Shown: positions 17,112 through 26,996, counted from the stretch's first letter. The stretch is DNA of 64,000 bases from an uncultured Pseudoteredinibacter sp. (GCF_947502065.1 NZ_CANMYE010000001.1:682001-746000); one strand, 5' to 3'. The notes: generated by a model not told the origin, from the sequence alone. Made by a program: numbers and translations.

Positions 17112-19703
17112 GTGCGGGCATTGCTTTTCTTGATTGCTATGGTGCTTGCTGGCCAGCTATCCTTAATGCCACCAAGGATGGTGCTCTATGGGGGAGGGCT
17201 ACTTGCTTTGCTGTTATTCGTAGCAAGCTGGTACTGCTCTGACGATCAACCCAAAGGGCGAAAGAAAAATAAACACTGGCTTAGCCAACATCTAAGTATC
17301 TCTTACTTATTAAACCTAACAGCCTGCTTTCTTCTCGGCGCCTGTCTGATATTAGTGCGTGCAGATTTTCAAATGCAAAAACAGTGGCCTGCTTTGTTGG
17401 AAGGTCGTAGCTTAGTCGCCGAGTTTGAAATTATCAGTCAACCAGAGATAGGACAGAGATCCTATCGCTTTCAGGCTCGCTTGAGTGAACTGGCCTTTGC
17501 GAACGGCCAGCCCTTAGATAGTGCATTCTGGCAGCGACAAAAACAACACAAGCTGAATTTAAGCCTCTACTATACAACGGCTTTAAAACTAGACCCTGAA
17601 TATAAACAGCAATCACCCCAGCGACTGCAATCACAGATCGGCCTATTTACCGGTGCTATTGTTAAAGCCGAGGTCAAACTTAAACGCCCCAGAGGCTTAC
17701 ACAATTTTGGCGCCAGCGATTATCAAGCCAGAATGCTAAGCCAGAGAATAGTCGCACAAGGCTATATAAAAAAACTTCACGCTATAGAGCCGAGAGATTA
17801 CTCCAGCTTACGCATGCGCTTGGCGCAATATCTAGATGATCAAGCTATACAACACGGTGCCTATTTAAAAGGTTTATTGCTGGGGGATCGTAGTGATTTG
17901 GATAAAGAAGATTGGGCATTGCTCCAGCAAACCGGCACAGGGCATCTGTTGGCGATATCCGGTTTGCACATCGGCCTAAGTGCGGGCATTGGTTTGCTGT
18001 TGTTTAGTGCAATAGGGCGCATTGCCCAACTATTCAGTGAAAGAATGCCGGCGGCACAAATGCTGGCAATGTGGGGCAGTGGCTTTACCGCCCTGGCTTA
18101 TGCCTATTTAGCGGACTTTAGCCTACCGACACAGCGCGCACTAATCATGTTATGGGTTTATTTGCTAGCGGCTTTAAGTGCTCGTCAGGTTTCTTCTTGG
18201 CAAGTTCTAATTGTTGCATTAATTGCGTTATTGCTCCTCGATCCTTGGTCGCTAGAGCAAGCTGGAGGCTGTCTTTCCTTTGCCGCCGTCGCAGCACTGG
18301 TATACGGATATTGGGGGCGTAGTAACAAATTTGGGCTGGCGAAAAAAGCAAAGCCAACAATTTCTCGAAGCTTAATGGACAAGCTTAAACATTACATCTG
18401 GCAGTTGCTGCGTGCACAAATCATTATCATGAGCTTCTTAACAACGGTGCTATTTAGCTTGCAGCTTCCTTCGGGCAGTCTATCAATGCCCGCTAACTTG
18501 CTGGCCATTCCATGGCTGAGCTTTGTGGTAATGCCTTTACTTATGCTGTTCTGTATCCAATGGTTGCTAGGCCTAGACTGGCACTGGCCGTTACAGTGGG
18601 CCGATAAGGCAATGGATGTGTTGCTATTTTATTTGCAGCAGCTTTTATACTGGAAATCTGAAACTCTAAGTAAATATGACATTGAATTGGAAACCCTCTG
18701 GTGGCCAAGCATAGCTTTCAGTAGCACAACGTTTTTTTTAATGTTGCTTTCGGGCTTATTATTTTGGCTGCCAAAAGGCTTTCATGGTCGTTTACTATTT
18801 TTGATTCCCCTTATCATTTTGTGCACGACATCAACCAGGGAGCAAAGCAAAGATCTAACAATCACCACGCTGGATGTTGGACAGGGCTTAGCGGTTTTGA
18901 TCGAAAAAGGCTCACGCGTAGTGCTCTACGATACCGGCCCAATCTTCGGCCAAGAGTACAATGCCGGTGCAAGCATCATCGCCCCTTTTCTAAGGTACCG
19001 CGGTATTAAAACTATAGATCACCTGGTCGTTTCACATGGAGATTTAGATCACGCAGGCGGGGTTAACTCAATCGCTCAGCAATTTAATCTGGAAGAAGTT
19101 TGGACAGAAGGCAATTATCAAAACACCTTACAGCACTCTGAGTTTATATCTAAACCCGTAAAAAGCTGCCAGGCTGGTGAGAGCTGGTACTGGCAAGGAA
19201 TAAAGTTCACCTGGCTGTGGCCCAATGCAAAAAAACACAAAGCCTCGGCAGCAAAGCGCCGTAATAATCGATCCTGCGTATTACTCTTGCGCTATCAAAA
19301 TCTAAAAGTACTATTGCCCGGCGATATTGAAAGTTGGGCAGAAAAGCAAATTCTCAAAGAGCTAAATGGCCAAGCGCAAGAAGGTTTAACCGCGAAGCAG
19401 AACCGAGCTAACATCTGTCAGCTCAATGCCATGCTGCTACCACACCATGGCAGCCACAGCTCTTCCCATAAAGCCTGGGCAAAGTGCACCCAGCCGGCGG
19501 TAACAATTAGCAGCAGTGGCTGGCAAAATCATTTCGGCCACCCCAGCCCAAAAGTACTACGGCGATACCCCAATAGTATTCAGTTAGACACAGGTAGAGA
19601 TGGTGCAATCAGTTTGTCCTATGGGCAGGATGAAAACGGTCTTATTCGATTGCAAAGTATCAGCAGGAGTCGAGATCTGCGACGGCGATATTGGCATGAT
19701 TGA
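17112..19703 (+). CDS. comEC: Competence protein ComEC/Rec2 (DNA uptake channel)
   Basis: The 863-aa inner-membrane protein is thought to carry single-stranded DNA into the cytoplasm during natural transformation. The N-terminus is hydrophobic, followed by an OB-like DUF4131 region (about 80-220). The Competence channel domain comes next, with GLLLGDRSDLDKEDW, GTGHLLAISGLHIGLSAG and several membrane spans (about 240-560). A C-terminal metallo-beta-lactamase domain starts near residue 585 (TTLDVGQGLAVLIEKG), with SHGDLDHAGG at about 639 and LPHHGSHSSS near 775. It starts at GTG, preceded by AGGAGG. It is longer than the usual 750-800 aa. With exbB-exbD-lpxK downstream it reproduces the Pseudomonas order. 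Confidence 0.93.
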   Translation: MRALLFLIAMVLAGQLSLMPPRMVLYGGGLLALLLFVASWYCSDDQPKGRKKNKHWLSQHLSISYLLNLTACFLLGACLILVRADFQMQKQWPALLEGRSLVAEFEIISQPEIGQRSYRFQARLSELAFANGQPLDSAFWQRQKQHKLNLSLYYTTALKLDPEYKQQSPQRLQSQIGLFTGAIVKAEVKLKRPRGLHNFGASDYQARMLSQRIVAQGYIKKLHAIEPRDYSSLRMRLAQYLDDQAIQHGAYLKGLLLGDRSDLDKEDWALLQQTGTGHLLAISGLHIGLSAGIGLLLFSAIGRIAQLFSERMPAAQMLAMWGSGFTALAYAYLADFSLPTQRALIMLWVYLLAALSARQVSSWQVLIVALIALLLLDPWSLEQAGGCLSFAAVAALVYGYWGRSNKFGLAKKAKPTISRSLMDKLKHYIWQLLRAQIIIMSFLTTVLFSLQLPSGSLSMPANLLAIPWLSFVVMPLLMLFCIQWLLGLDWHWPLQWADKAMDVLLFYLQQLLYWKSETLSKYDIELETLWWPSIAFSSTTFFLMLLSGLLFWLPKGFHGRLLFLIPLIILCTTSTREQSKDLTITTLDVGQGLAVLIEKGSRVVLYDTGPIFGQEYNAGASIIAPFLRYRGIKTIDHLVVSHGDLDHAGGVNSIAQQFNLEEVWTEGNYQNTLQHSEFISKPVKSCQAGESWYWQGIKFTWLWPNAKKHKASAAKRRNNRSCVLLLRYQNLKVLLPGDIESWAEKQILKELNGQAQEGLTAKQNRANICQLNAMLLPHHGSHSSSHKAWAKCTQPAVTISSSGWQNHFGHPSPKVLRRYPNSIQLDTGRDGAISLSYGQDENGLIRLQSISRSRDLRRRYWHD

Positions 19704-19758
19704 ACCCATCAAATCGACATGAGCTCTACGTCCCGAATAGTTACTGCTTTCCAAAGTA

Positions 19759-19932
19759 GGCCAGTTAAGTCATAGCCGTGAAGGGGAGGCCTAGACCGCA
19801 ATAAAGAGCGAGCGCCGATTAAGCAGCAAAGACTCACGTCTTTTTGTGAGGCTTTGCTGTGAAATGAGGGTAGCCGGGAGGGCCGCTGCTCGCGGGCTGG
19901 GCCTCTCCTTCACGGCTATGGCTTAGCTGACC
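19759..19932 (+). repeat. Long imperfect inverted repeat with inner hairpin
   Basis: The arms 19759-19790 and 19901-19932 (32 bases each, core CATAGCCGTGAAGG) match at 28 of 32 positions in inverted orientation. Three of the four differences would be G-U pairs in a plus-strand RNA. Inside, CAGCAAAG-A-CTCAC and GTGAG-G-CTTTGCTG form a second hairpin at 19824-19858. It sits between comEC and exbB. It may be a mobile palindromic element or a structured RNA; nothing here decides. Confidence 0.75.
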
Positions 19933-20193
19933 GGTCTAGTTTAGGAACATTGAAACTGAGAAATTAGCAACACTCATACTCATTCACAGCCCCACCATAG
20001 CTGTGCTAAAGTGACGCCTTTTAGGGGCCTGCCCAACAGTCGCTAAAAGCGGAAAATCGCAACTAAAAGCCGCGTTGAACCAAATTACCAATCAACGCTC
20101 AAAAAAGCGGCAAAAGCTAGCTCGCTGCCTTAACCTGCAGATGAGCTGATACAGCTAACAAGGCAACATAACAAGACCAAAGAGGAAAGCTAA
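19933..20193. other. Leader region upstream of exbB
   Basis: About 260 bp precede the GTG start of exbB. It includes TTAGGGGCCTGCCCAACAG and AAAAGCGG repeats (CTAAAAGCGG, AAAAAAGCGGC). A GAGGAA ribosome-binding site lies at about 20180. The promoter of the envelope operon is likely here, but no clear -35/-10 pair can be picked. Confidence 0.4.
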
Positions 20194-20823
20194 GTGCTAG
20201 AGATTGTCGTCGCCGGCGGATGGGTAATGGGAATACTAATTTTGTGCTCCATTGCCGTAATTGCGATCAGTGTAGAACGCTACTGGACCCTCAACCCTGA
20301 AAAGATAGCCCCCAAGAACACCCTCGGCCAAGTCTGGAACTGGATCAAAAATAACCAGCTCGACAGCCAGCGTCTACGAGAATTAAAACAATCCTCCGAG
20401 CTCGGCCGTATCCTAGCCGCCGGCCTAAGTAACTCACGTCATGGTCGTGACGTCATGAAAGATTCCATCGTCGAAGCGGCCAATCAAGTGGTGCACGAAA
20501 TGGAGCGCTATCTTGGCGCCTTAGGCACCATCGCCTCAATTGCCCCACTACTTGGCCTACTAGGCACCGTACTGGGCATGATCAAAGTATTTACCGCCAT
20601 CGTCCTAGAAGGCAGTGGCAACACCGCTGCTCTTGCAGGTGGTATTAGTGAAGCCCTGATTACCACCGCTGCCGGCCTATGTGTGGCAATCCCTGCCATG
20701 ATGCTGCACCGTTTTTATACTCGCCGTGTGGATACCTTAGTGGTTACCATGGAGCAAGAAGCCGTAAAACTGGTTGATGCCCTGCACAGCGAACGCCGCG
20801 TAGATGTGCGCGAGGCCAGCTAA
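20194..20823 (+). CDS. exbB: ExbB/TolQ-family proton channel subunit
   Basis: The 209-aa inner-membrane protein starts at GTG (MLEIVVAGGWVMGILILCS). The first membrane span is at about 8-25. The conserved MotA/TolQ/ExbB core is GTIASIAPLLGLLGTVLGMIKVF (about 109-131), and the third span GISEALITTAAGLCVAIPAMML lies at about 150-172. With ExbD it uses proton flow to energise TonB-type transport. It is the first gene of a tight operon whose order matches the Pseudomonas block before lpxK. Its stop overlaps the exbD start (TAATG). Confidence 0.88.
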   Translation: MLEIVVAGGWVMGILILCSIAVIAISVERYWTLNPEKIAPKNTLGQVWNWIKNNQLDSQRLRELKQSSELGRILAAGLSNSRHGRDVMKDSIVEAANQVVHEMERYLGALGTIASIAPLLGLLGTVLGMIKVFTAIVLEGSGNTAALAGGISEALITTAAGLCVAIPAMMLHRFYTRRVDTLVVTMEQEAVKLVDALHSERRVDVREAS

Positions 20824-21242
20824 TGAAGTTTCGCCGTCAACGCACTGATGAAGACAGCGTAAACCTAACACCCTTGATCGATGTGGTGTTCTTACTGCTG
20901 ATCTTCTTTATGGTGTCCACCACCTTCACCAAGGAAACCCATTTAACGGTAACCTTGCCAGAATCCAGCGGCGAATTGCAGCCGCAGGTGCAAGAGCCGC
21001 TAATCGTCGTGATTGGTGCCGATGGCAGCTATGGCATTAATGGCAAAGGCCTGGTGAACAGCAAAGCCAGCACCTTACGCCTTGCCCTAGAAGAAATTGC
21101 CGGCGATAACCGCCAGCAGGCATTAATTATTACCGCCGACGCCAAAACACCCCACCAATCGGTAGTTACCGCCATGGATGTGGCCGGTCAACTGGGCTTT
21201 GTTAACCTGAGCATTACTACCCAAGCGCCGGGAGAGTCCTAA
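20823..21242 (+). CDS. exbD: ExbD/TolR-family proton channel subunit
   Basis: The 139-aa protein has a single N-terminal membrane helix with the key Asp: VNLTPLIDVVFLLLIFFMVSTTF. The rest is a periplasmic domain (VTLPESSGELQPQVQEPLIVVIGADGSYGINGK and so on). It partners ExbB. Its start overlaps the exbB stop by TAATG, and its stop overlaps the lpxK start the same way, so the three are translationally coupled. No tonB gene is in the window. Confidence 0.88.
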   Translation: MKFRRQRTDEDSVNLTPLIDVVFLLLIFFMVSTTFTKETHLTVTLPESSGELQPQVQEPLIVVIGADGSYGINGKGLVNSKASTLRLALEEIAGDNRQQALIITADAKTPHQSVVTAMDVAGQLGFVNLSITTQAPGES

Positions 21243-22306
21243 TGGCTAAGGCCAGCTTGGCCCAACGCATTAGCGAGGCATGGTATCAAGACAGTGGCGA
21301 TGATGGCCTATTAAAGCTGCTTCGCCCCTTATCGAAACTCTTTACCCACATTGCCAAAAAGCGACGCTTAAAAGATAGCCGTGAGCCTAATTCCAATCGG
21401 CCCATCGTCGTTGTAGTTGGCAATATCGCCGTGGGCGGCACCGGCAAAACACCTCTGATTATTGCCTTGGTAGAAAAGCTGAGAGAGCAGGGCTACAAGC
21501 CCGGTGTTATTTCCCGCGGCTATGGCAGCAAAGCACCGGCTTACCCTTATGAGGTATCGGCGAGCAGCCCAGTAGAGCACTGTGGTGATGAGCCGCTATT
21601 GATTGCCAACCTATGCGATTGCCCGCTGGTGATCGATGCTGATAGAAACCAGGCTTTGCAGCAAATACAACAAGATCACGATGTCGATATCGTCTTGAGC
21701 GATGACGGCCTACAGCATTACCGCTTAGCTAGGCATATCGAAATGGCTGTGCTTGATGGCAGCCGAGGGCTGGGCAATGGTTGGTGTTTACCAGCGGGCC
21801 CACTGCGCGAGCCAGCTGAGCGCCTAGTAGAAGTAGATTTTCGTATTATCAATGAAAGCCCAAAGCAATCACTGCATTCCACTTTAAAAGGCATGACGCT
21901 TGAAAGTCATAAGATGGCTTTGGCGCCAATGGGTCTAAGGAATCTACACAGTGGTGAGCAACGCCAATGCAATACCCAAGAGCTTCAAGCGATTGCAGGC
22001 AAAACCAATACCGTGCAAGCCATAGCGGGTATTGGTAACCCAGCGCGCTTTTTCGATAGCTTAAAAAGCTATGGCTTAACGGTTGAGGCGCATCCTTTTG
22101 ATGATCATCAGCAATACAGCGAGCAAAATTTAAGCTTTGCCTTCAACAAGCCTCTGCTAATGACCGCCAAAGATGGGGTAAAATGCCATACATTGGCCCA
22201 GCAGGCCGCCTGCAAAGACTGGTGGCAGCTTGAAGTGCAGGCACAATTAGCAGAGGAATTTTGGTCAGCATTTTTGGCACGCTTAGAGCAACTGAAGGCA
22301 AGCTAA
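21242..22306 (+). CDS. lpxK: Tetraacyldisaccharide 4'-kinase
   Basis: The 354-aa kinase phosphorylates the 4' position of the lipid A disaccharide precursor at the inner membrane. The Walker A loop is VVVVGNIAVGGTGKTPLII. Further family segments are KPGVISRGYGSKAPAYPY, GDEPLLIANLCDCPLVIDADR, IVLSDDGLQHYRLARHIEMAVLDGSRGLGNGWCLPAGPLREP and LMTAKDGVKC. It is in the exbB-exbD-lpxK-kdsB operon. The small Trm112-like gene usually found between lpxK and kdsB in Pseudomonas is absent; only ~60 bp separate them. Confidence 0.95.
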   Translation: MAKASLAQRISEAWYQDSGDDGLLKLLRPLSKLFTHIAKKRRLKDSREPNSNRPIVVVVGNIAVGGTGKTPLIIALVEKLREQGYKPGVISRGYGSKAPAYPYEVSASSPVEHCGDEPLLIANLCDCPLVIDADRNQALQQIQQDHDVDIVLSDDGLQHYRLARHIEMAVLDGSRGLGNGWCLPAGPLREPAERLVEVDFRIINESPKQSLHSTLKGMTLESHKMALAPMGLRNLHSGEQRQCNTQELQAIAGKTNTVQAIAGIGNPARFFDSLKSYGLTVEAHPFDDHQQYSEQNLSFAFNKPLLMTAKDGVKCHTLAQQAACKDWWQLEVQAQLAEEFWSAFLARLEQLKAS

Positions 22307-22366
22307 ACGCCGCTAAAACCTATCACCAAAGACAAAACGCGAAATTATTAAGAGCCCAAAGTCATT

Positions 22367-23128
22367 ATGGAATTTTTTGTTGTTATCCCCGCCCGTTACG
22401 CTTCTAGCCGCCTGCCGGCCAAACCGCTGGCGGATATTGCTGGCAAACCAATGATTCAATGGGTAGTTGAGCGTGCGCGATTAAGTGATGCTAAGCAAGT
22501 TATTGTTGCCACTGATGATGAGCGAATCGAAACGGCGGTAAAAGCCTTTGGTGGTGAAGTGATCATGACACGCGCCGATCATCAATCGGGCACTGATCGC
22601 TTGCAAGAAGTGGCTGAGAAATACGGTATGGCACCAGATGCTATCGTGGTTAATGTGCAAGGTGATGAGCCTTTAATACCACCAGAAGTAATCAACCAAG
22701 TGGCCAATAATCTTGATCGCGCCAAAGAAGCGAGCGTCGCCACCTTGAGCGAGCCAATTCACAGCGTAGAAGATTTTTGTAACCCCAATATTGTAAAAGC
22801 ACTCAGTGACGAGCAGGGCATTGCGATGACCTTTAGTCGCGCGCCGATTCCTTGGCCCCGTGATGCTTTTGCGAAAAGCCAAGATGCCTTACCCGAAGGT
22901 TTTGTACCCCAGCGCCATATCGGCATCTACGCTTATCGCGTAGCCTTGCTTAATCGTTTTGTTACCTGGGATGTAGCACCCATTGAAGCGACAGAATCCT
23001 TAGAGCAGTTACGGGTACTTTGGCATGGCGAAAAAATTCACCTAGCTGAGGCCTGCGCAGAAGTTCCTGGTGGTGTTGATACCCCAGAAGATTTACAGCG
23101 CGTGATCGATTTTATTAATAGCCAATAA
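22367..23128 (+). CDS. kdsB: 3-deoxy-manno-octulosonate cytidylyltransferase
   Basis: The 253-aa CMP-KDO synthetase activates KDO for lipopolysaccharide core synthesis. The motifs [69 protein letters not shown] and the terminal [15 protein letters not shown] are characteristic. It lies downstream of lpxK in the envelope operon and uses ATG. Length and motifs are complete. Confidence 0.96.
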   Translation: MEFFVVIPARYASSRLPAKPLADIAGKPMIQWVVERARLSDAKQVIVATDDERIETAVKAFGGEVIMTRADHQSGTDRLQEVAEKYGMAPDAIVVNVQGDEPLIPPEVINQVANNLDRAKEASVATLSEPIHSVEDFCNPNIVKALSDEQGIAMTFSRAPIPWPRDAFAKSQDALPEGFVPQRHIGIYAYRVALLNRFVTWDVAPIEATESLEQLRVLWHGEKIHLAEACAEVPGGVDTPEDLQRVIDFINSQ

Positions 23129-23166
23129 AACCGTATCAATACGTAAAACAAAACAGGGCGTAAGAC

Positions 23167-23700
23167 ATGGCAAAAACTCAGCCAGAACGAAAACTGGAAA
23201 GAAAGCTGCACCCACCGGTAAAGGTACTGTTTGTTTGCCTTGGTAATATCTGTCGCTCGCCAACCGCTGATGGGGTGTTTCAGCATAAAGTGAAAGCCGC
23301 CGGTTTAGATAATCTAATAGAGATTGATTCGGCTGGCACAGGCGGCTGGCATATTGGCAACCCTGCCGACCCGCGCGCTTCTGAACACGCCGCCGAGCGT
23401 GGCTACGATATGAGTAGCTTGCGTGCGCGCCAAGTCGCACAAAGTGATTTTGAGCACTTTGATTATGTGCTGGCGATGGATAAAAACAATCTGCACGATT
23501 TACAAACCTTATGCCCGCCAGAGTTTCAAGAGCGTGTAGAGCTTATGCTTGATTATTTGCCAGCGGATTTCCCAACGCCAATGTGCGAAGTGCCCGACCC
23601 TTATTACGGTGGTGAAGATGGCTTTGAGTTGGTTTTAGATTTGATTGAAGCGGCCAGTGATGAATTATTGGCTGATATTCAAAGCAGGCTACAAGCTTAG
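23167..23700 (+). CDS. Low-molecular-weight protein-tyrosine phosphatase
   Basis: The 177-aa protein has the catalytic CX5R loop VLFVCLGNICRSPTADG (Cys24, Arg30) and the general acid Asp144 in the DP motif VPDPYYGGEDGFE. SAGTGGWHIGNPADPRA is typical of the family. It has about 15 extra charged residues at the N-terminus (MAKTQPERKLERKLHPP) compared with most members. It sits between kdsB and murB, where Pseudomonas has its ptpA-like gene. A role in regulating envelope polysaccharide kinases is possible but not shown. Confidence 0.92.
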   Translation: MAKTQPERKLERKLHPPVKVLFVCLGNICRSPTADGVFQHKVKAAGLDNLIEIDSAGTGGWHIGNPADPRASEHAAERGYDMSSLRARQVAQSDFEHFDYVLAMDKNNLHDLQTLCPPEFQERVELMLDYLPADFPTPMCEVPDPYYGGEDGFELVLDLIEAASDELLADIQSRLQA

Positions 23701-23720
23701 AACGCTTAGGAACCCGATAT

Positions 23721-24815
23721 ATGCCAATAGGCTTAGTAGAAAACCAAGATCTTAGCTCATTCAATACCCTGGCGGTAAACGCTAGCGCGAAATACTATTG
23801 GGCCATAAAAAGCGAAGCCGATTTAGCGAGCGCTTTGGCTTGGTATAAGCAGCACAGTAGTGATTTGCCGCTCTTAGTATTAGGCGGCGGCAGTAACTTA
23901 ATTTTATCGGAATCTTTTCCTGGTTTAGTGCTGCACATGCAAAGCCAAGGAATAGACCTGCTAGAAGAAGACAGTGAAAGCGTTTTAATCGAAGTGGCGG
24001 CCGGTGAAAACTGGCATGATCTGGTTTGCTATTGCACACAGCAGGGCTGGTATGGCTTGGAAAATCTCGCCTTAATTCCAGGTGCCGCAGGCGCTGCTCC
24101 TATTCAGAACATTGGCGCCTATGGTGTAGAGCTTTGCCAAGTACTGGAAAGTTTGCATTGCGTCGAGATAGATGGCATTGAGGTAGATGGCCCTGATTGT
24201 GATGATGTCGAGAAAAGCAGTCACGAGCTAAACAATCAGCAATGCCAGTTCGCTTATCGCGATAGTATCTTTAAAAACCCGAACGAGCCACGTCGTATAA
24301 TCACCAGCATTCGCCTTCGCTTAAAGCGCAGCGCCAGCTTAAATATTCAATACCCCGGCATTCAGCAAAGCTTAAAGGCATTGGGGGTGGAGCCAGAACA
24401 GGCGCGCCCGGAAGATGTCTTGCAAGCCGTCTGTAATTTACGCCGCGAAAAACTGCCTGATCCAAGTGAGTTACCTAATGTAGGCAGCTTTTTTAAAAAC
24501 CCCATTGTCAGCGCTGAGCACTATCAAGCATTAAAAGCCGAGTTTGCCGATTTGGTCGCCTATCCACATGGGGAGCAGTATAAACTCGCTGCGGGCTGGC
24601 TAATTGACCAAGCGGGCTGGAAAGGGCATCGCGATGAAAAGGTGGCGGTGCATGATCGCCAAGCACTTGTGTTAGTAAACTTTCAGCAGGGCAGTGCAAG
24701 CGATGTACTGGCCTTGGCAAAAAAGATACAAGACGATATTTGGCAGCGTTATCAAGTAGCATTGGAAATCGAACCTCGCCACATTATGGCCAATGGCATG
24801 CTTGTCCAGAACTAA
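23721..24815 (+). CDS. murB: UDP-N-acetylenolpyruvoylglucosamine reductase
   Basis: The 364-aa FAD enzyme makes UDP-N-acetylmuramate for peptidoglycan. Family segments are NTLAVNASAKYYW, LPLLVLGGGSNLILS, GLENLALIPGAAGAAPIQNIGAYGVEL, FAYRDSIFK and ELPNVGSFFKNPIVS (catalytic Ser in GSFFKNP). The C-terminal AAGWLIDQAGWKGHRDEKVAVHDRQALVLVN segment is of the type I MurB found in E. coli and Pseudomonas. It closes the lpxK-kdsB-ptp-murB run. Confidence 0.96.
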   Translation: MPIGLVENQDLSSFNTLAVNASAKYYWAIKSEADLASALAWYKQHSSDLPLLVLGGGSNLILSESFPGLVLHMQSQGIDLLEEDSESVLIEVAAGENWHDLVCYCTQQGWYGLENLALIPGAAGAAPIQNIGAYGVELCQVLESLHCVEIDGIEVDGPDCDDVEKSSHELNNQQCQFAYRDSIFKNPNEPRRIITSIRLRLKRSASLNIQYPGIQQSLKALGVEPEQARPEDVLQAVCNLRREKLPDPSELPNVGSFFKNPIVSAEHYQALKAEFADLVAYPHGEQYKLAAGWLIDQAGWKGHRDEKVAVHDRQALVLVNFQQGSASDVLALAKKIQDDIWQRYQVALEIEPRHIMANGMLVQN

Positions 24816-24848
24816 AATAAGAGAGCTTTAAGAGCTAAAACACGAAAC

Positions 24849-26792
24849 ATGAGTGATAAACGCAGCCCAACTCCACAAGAGCTTTCTAAGCAGCGTGCCG
24901 AAGAAATAACGGCTCGCAAAGTAGAAGCTCGCGCCAGCGCCGATGGTATCGCCCCAGCGCCAGAGGGCGGCTGCCAGTTTGATCACAAAAGCTTTTTAAA
25001 GCAGCTTACCCAGCGCCCAGGTATCTACCAGATGTATGATGCCGACGGTAAAATTTTATACGTGGGCAAGGCAAAGAACTTAAAGAATCGAGTTTCCAGC
25101 TACTTTCGCTCTAGTGGTTTAAACAATAAAACCATGGCCTTAGTGGCTCGTATCGCTCGGGTAGATGTTACTGTAACCCACACCGAAGTCGAAGCGCTGA
25201 TTCTGGAGCAAAATTTAATTAAGGCGCAGCGCCCGCCTTTTAATATTTTGCTGCGCGACGATAAATCCTATCCTTATGTATTTTTGTCCAGCAATGAAGA
25301 CTACCCGCGCGTGGCTATGCACCGTGGTGCCAAGCGTAAAAAGGGCGAGTACTTTGGGCCTTTCCCCAATGTGATGGCGGTAAAAGAGAGTCTGAGCTTT
25401 TTGCAGAAGACTTTTAAAGTGCGCCAATGTGAAGATTCGGTTTTTAAAAACCGCTCGCGCCCTTGTTTGCAATACCAAATCAAACGCTGCGATGGCCCTT
25501 GTGTAGAGGCCATCAATAAAGAAGATTACGCCGAAGAAGTTCGCCATACTAAAATGTTCTTACAAGGCGAGAGCGACGAAATTCTAGCGGAGCTGGCCGA
25601 TCGTATGGAAAAGGCCTCGATGAATCTAGAATTCGAACAGGCCGCGACCTATCGTGATCAAATCAGTGCCTTGCGCAGCTTGCAAAGCCAGCGCGTGGTG
25701 GAATCGGGCAATGCCAATGTGGATGTAATCGCCATTGCTACTGAGCGCAATGCTTGCTGTATCCATCTGCTTTATATTCGCCAGGGGCGTATTTTGGGCA
25801 GTAAAAGCTACTACCCAAAGGACAATTTGGCTGCTGGCCCTGAGGTCATGTTAAATGATTTTGTAGGGCAATATTATCTGGGTAATAAGGGCCGCGATGT
25901 TCCCCGCGATGTTATCCTAAGTCATCCATTAGCCGATGCTGAGCTGTTAAGTGATGCGATAAAAGAGGCCTTAGGTAAAACCATTGCCCTGCGCCACAAT
26001 GTGCGTAGCGAGCGACAAAATTGGTTGCAGTTGGCCATGAGCGCCGCTGAGCAAAACTTAAAATCTCAATTGGCACGCAAACAAAACCTGCAGCAGCGCT
26101 TTGAGCTACTGCAAGAGCGCTTGGGCTTAGAATCCATTCCCCAGCGTATCGAATGTTTTGATATTAGCCACAGCAGTGGTGAACTTACCGTAGCCTCTTG
26201 CGTGGTGTTTGGCCCAGAGGGTGCCATTAAATCCGATTACCGCCGCTTTAATATCGAAGGCATCACAGGCGGTGACGATTATGCCGCGATGGAGCAAGCC
26301 TTAAACAGACGCTATAGCCGTATTCAAGCCGGCGAGGGTGTGCTGCCTGACATTCTCTTGATCGATGGAGGTAAAGGCCAGCTTAGCCAAGCCAAGGCGG
26401 TATTGGGCGAGCTGGGTGTGCAAGATGTCACCATGATCGGCGTTGCCAAAGGTACTACCCGTAAGGCCGGTTTTGAGGTGCTGCATATGGCCGATACCGG
26501 TGAAGAGTGGGTGTTAGATTCCACCTCTCCAGAATTGCACCTAATCCAGCAGGTGCGCGATGAAGCCCACCGTTTTGCAGTAACAGGCCACAAGGCCCGC
26601 CGCGATAAAAAGCGTCGCAGCTCAAGTCTAGAGGATATACCAGGGGTAGGGGCCAAGCGCCGCCGCGAGTTACTGCGTCACTTCGGTGGCTTAGCTCAAA
26701 TAAAAGGCGCCAGCGCAGACGATATGGCCAAAGTAGAGGGCATCAGTAAAAAGCTTGCCGCCGAGATATACGCTCACTTCCACGCTGAATAA
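24849..26792 (+). CDS. uvrC: Excinuclease ABC subunit C
   Basis: The 647-aa nucleotide excision repair nuclease makes both incisions around a lesion. It has the N-terminal GIY-YIG domain (LTQRPGIYQMYDADGKILYVGKAKNLKNRVSSYF). A Cys-containing linker follows, then a UVR motif (EQAATYRDQISALR). The RNase H-like domain with the conserved Asp (IECFDISHSSGE; DILLIDGGKGQL) comes next, and helix-hairpin-helix motifs end the protein (SLEDIPGVGAKRRRELLRHFGG). The first ~40 residues are an extra charged N-terminal extension; the GTG/ATG choices inside it cannot be settled. gacA, the usual upstream partner, is absent. Confidence 0.95.
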   Translation: MSDKRSPTPQELSKQRAEEITARKVEARASADGIAPAPEGGCQFDHKSFLKQLTQRPGIYQMYDADGKILYVGKAKNLKNRVSSYFRSSGLNNKTMALVARIARVDVTVTHTEVEALILEQNLIKAQRPPFNILLRDDKSYPYVFLSSNEDYPRVAMHRGAKRKKGEYFGPFPNVMAVKESLSFLQKTFKVRQCEDSVFKNRSRPCLQYQIKRCDGPCVEAINKEDYAEEVRHTKMFLQGESDEILAELADRMEKASMNLEFEQAATYRDQISALRSLQSQRVVESGNANVDVIAIATERNACCIHLLYIRQGRILGSKSYYPKDNLAAGPEVMLNDFVGQYYLGNKGRDVPRDVILSHPLADAELLSDAIKEALGKTIALRHNVRSERQNWLQLAMSAAEQNLKSQLARKQNLQQRFELLQERLGLESIPQRIECFDISHSSGELTVASCVVFGPEGAIKSDYRRFNIEGITGGDDYAAMEQALNRRYSRIQAGEGVLPDILLIDGGKGQLSQAKAVLGELGVQDVTMIGVAKGTTRKAGFEVLHMADTGEEWVLDSTSPELHLIQQVRDEAHRFAVTGHKARRDKKRRSSSLEDIPGVGAKRRRELLRHFGGLAQIKGASADDMAKVEGISKKLAAEIYAHFHAE

Positions 26793-26996
26793 GCCCCGCC
26801 ATTTTAGCCAATAGCCAGTAAGCTTTACCTTGCTTGGCTAGCCAAGTTGTGCCAGATCGGGTAGGCTGGCGCCCATTATTATAGAACTTGAATTATTCGA
26901 CCTAAGTGTCTGTTTTTTGCACTAAAACTGCAAATAAGATGTTGGAAAAGGCATCTTCAATAGATATTTAACATAGGCACTTTAAGCAGCATAAGT

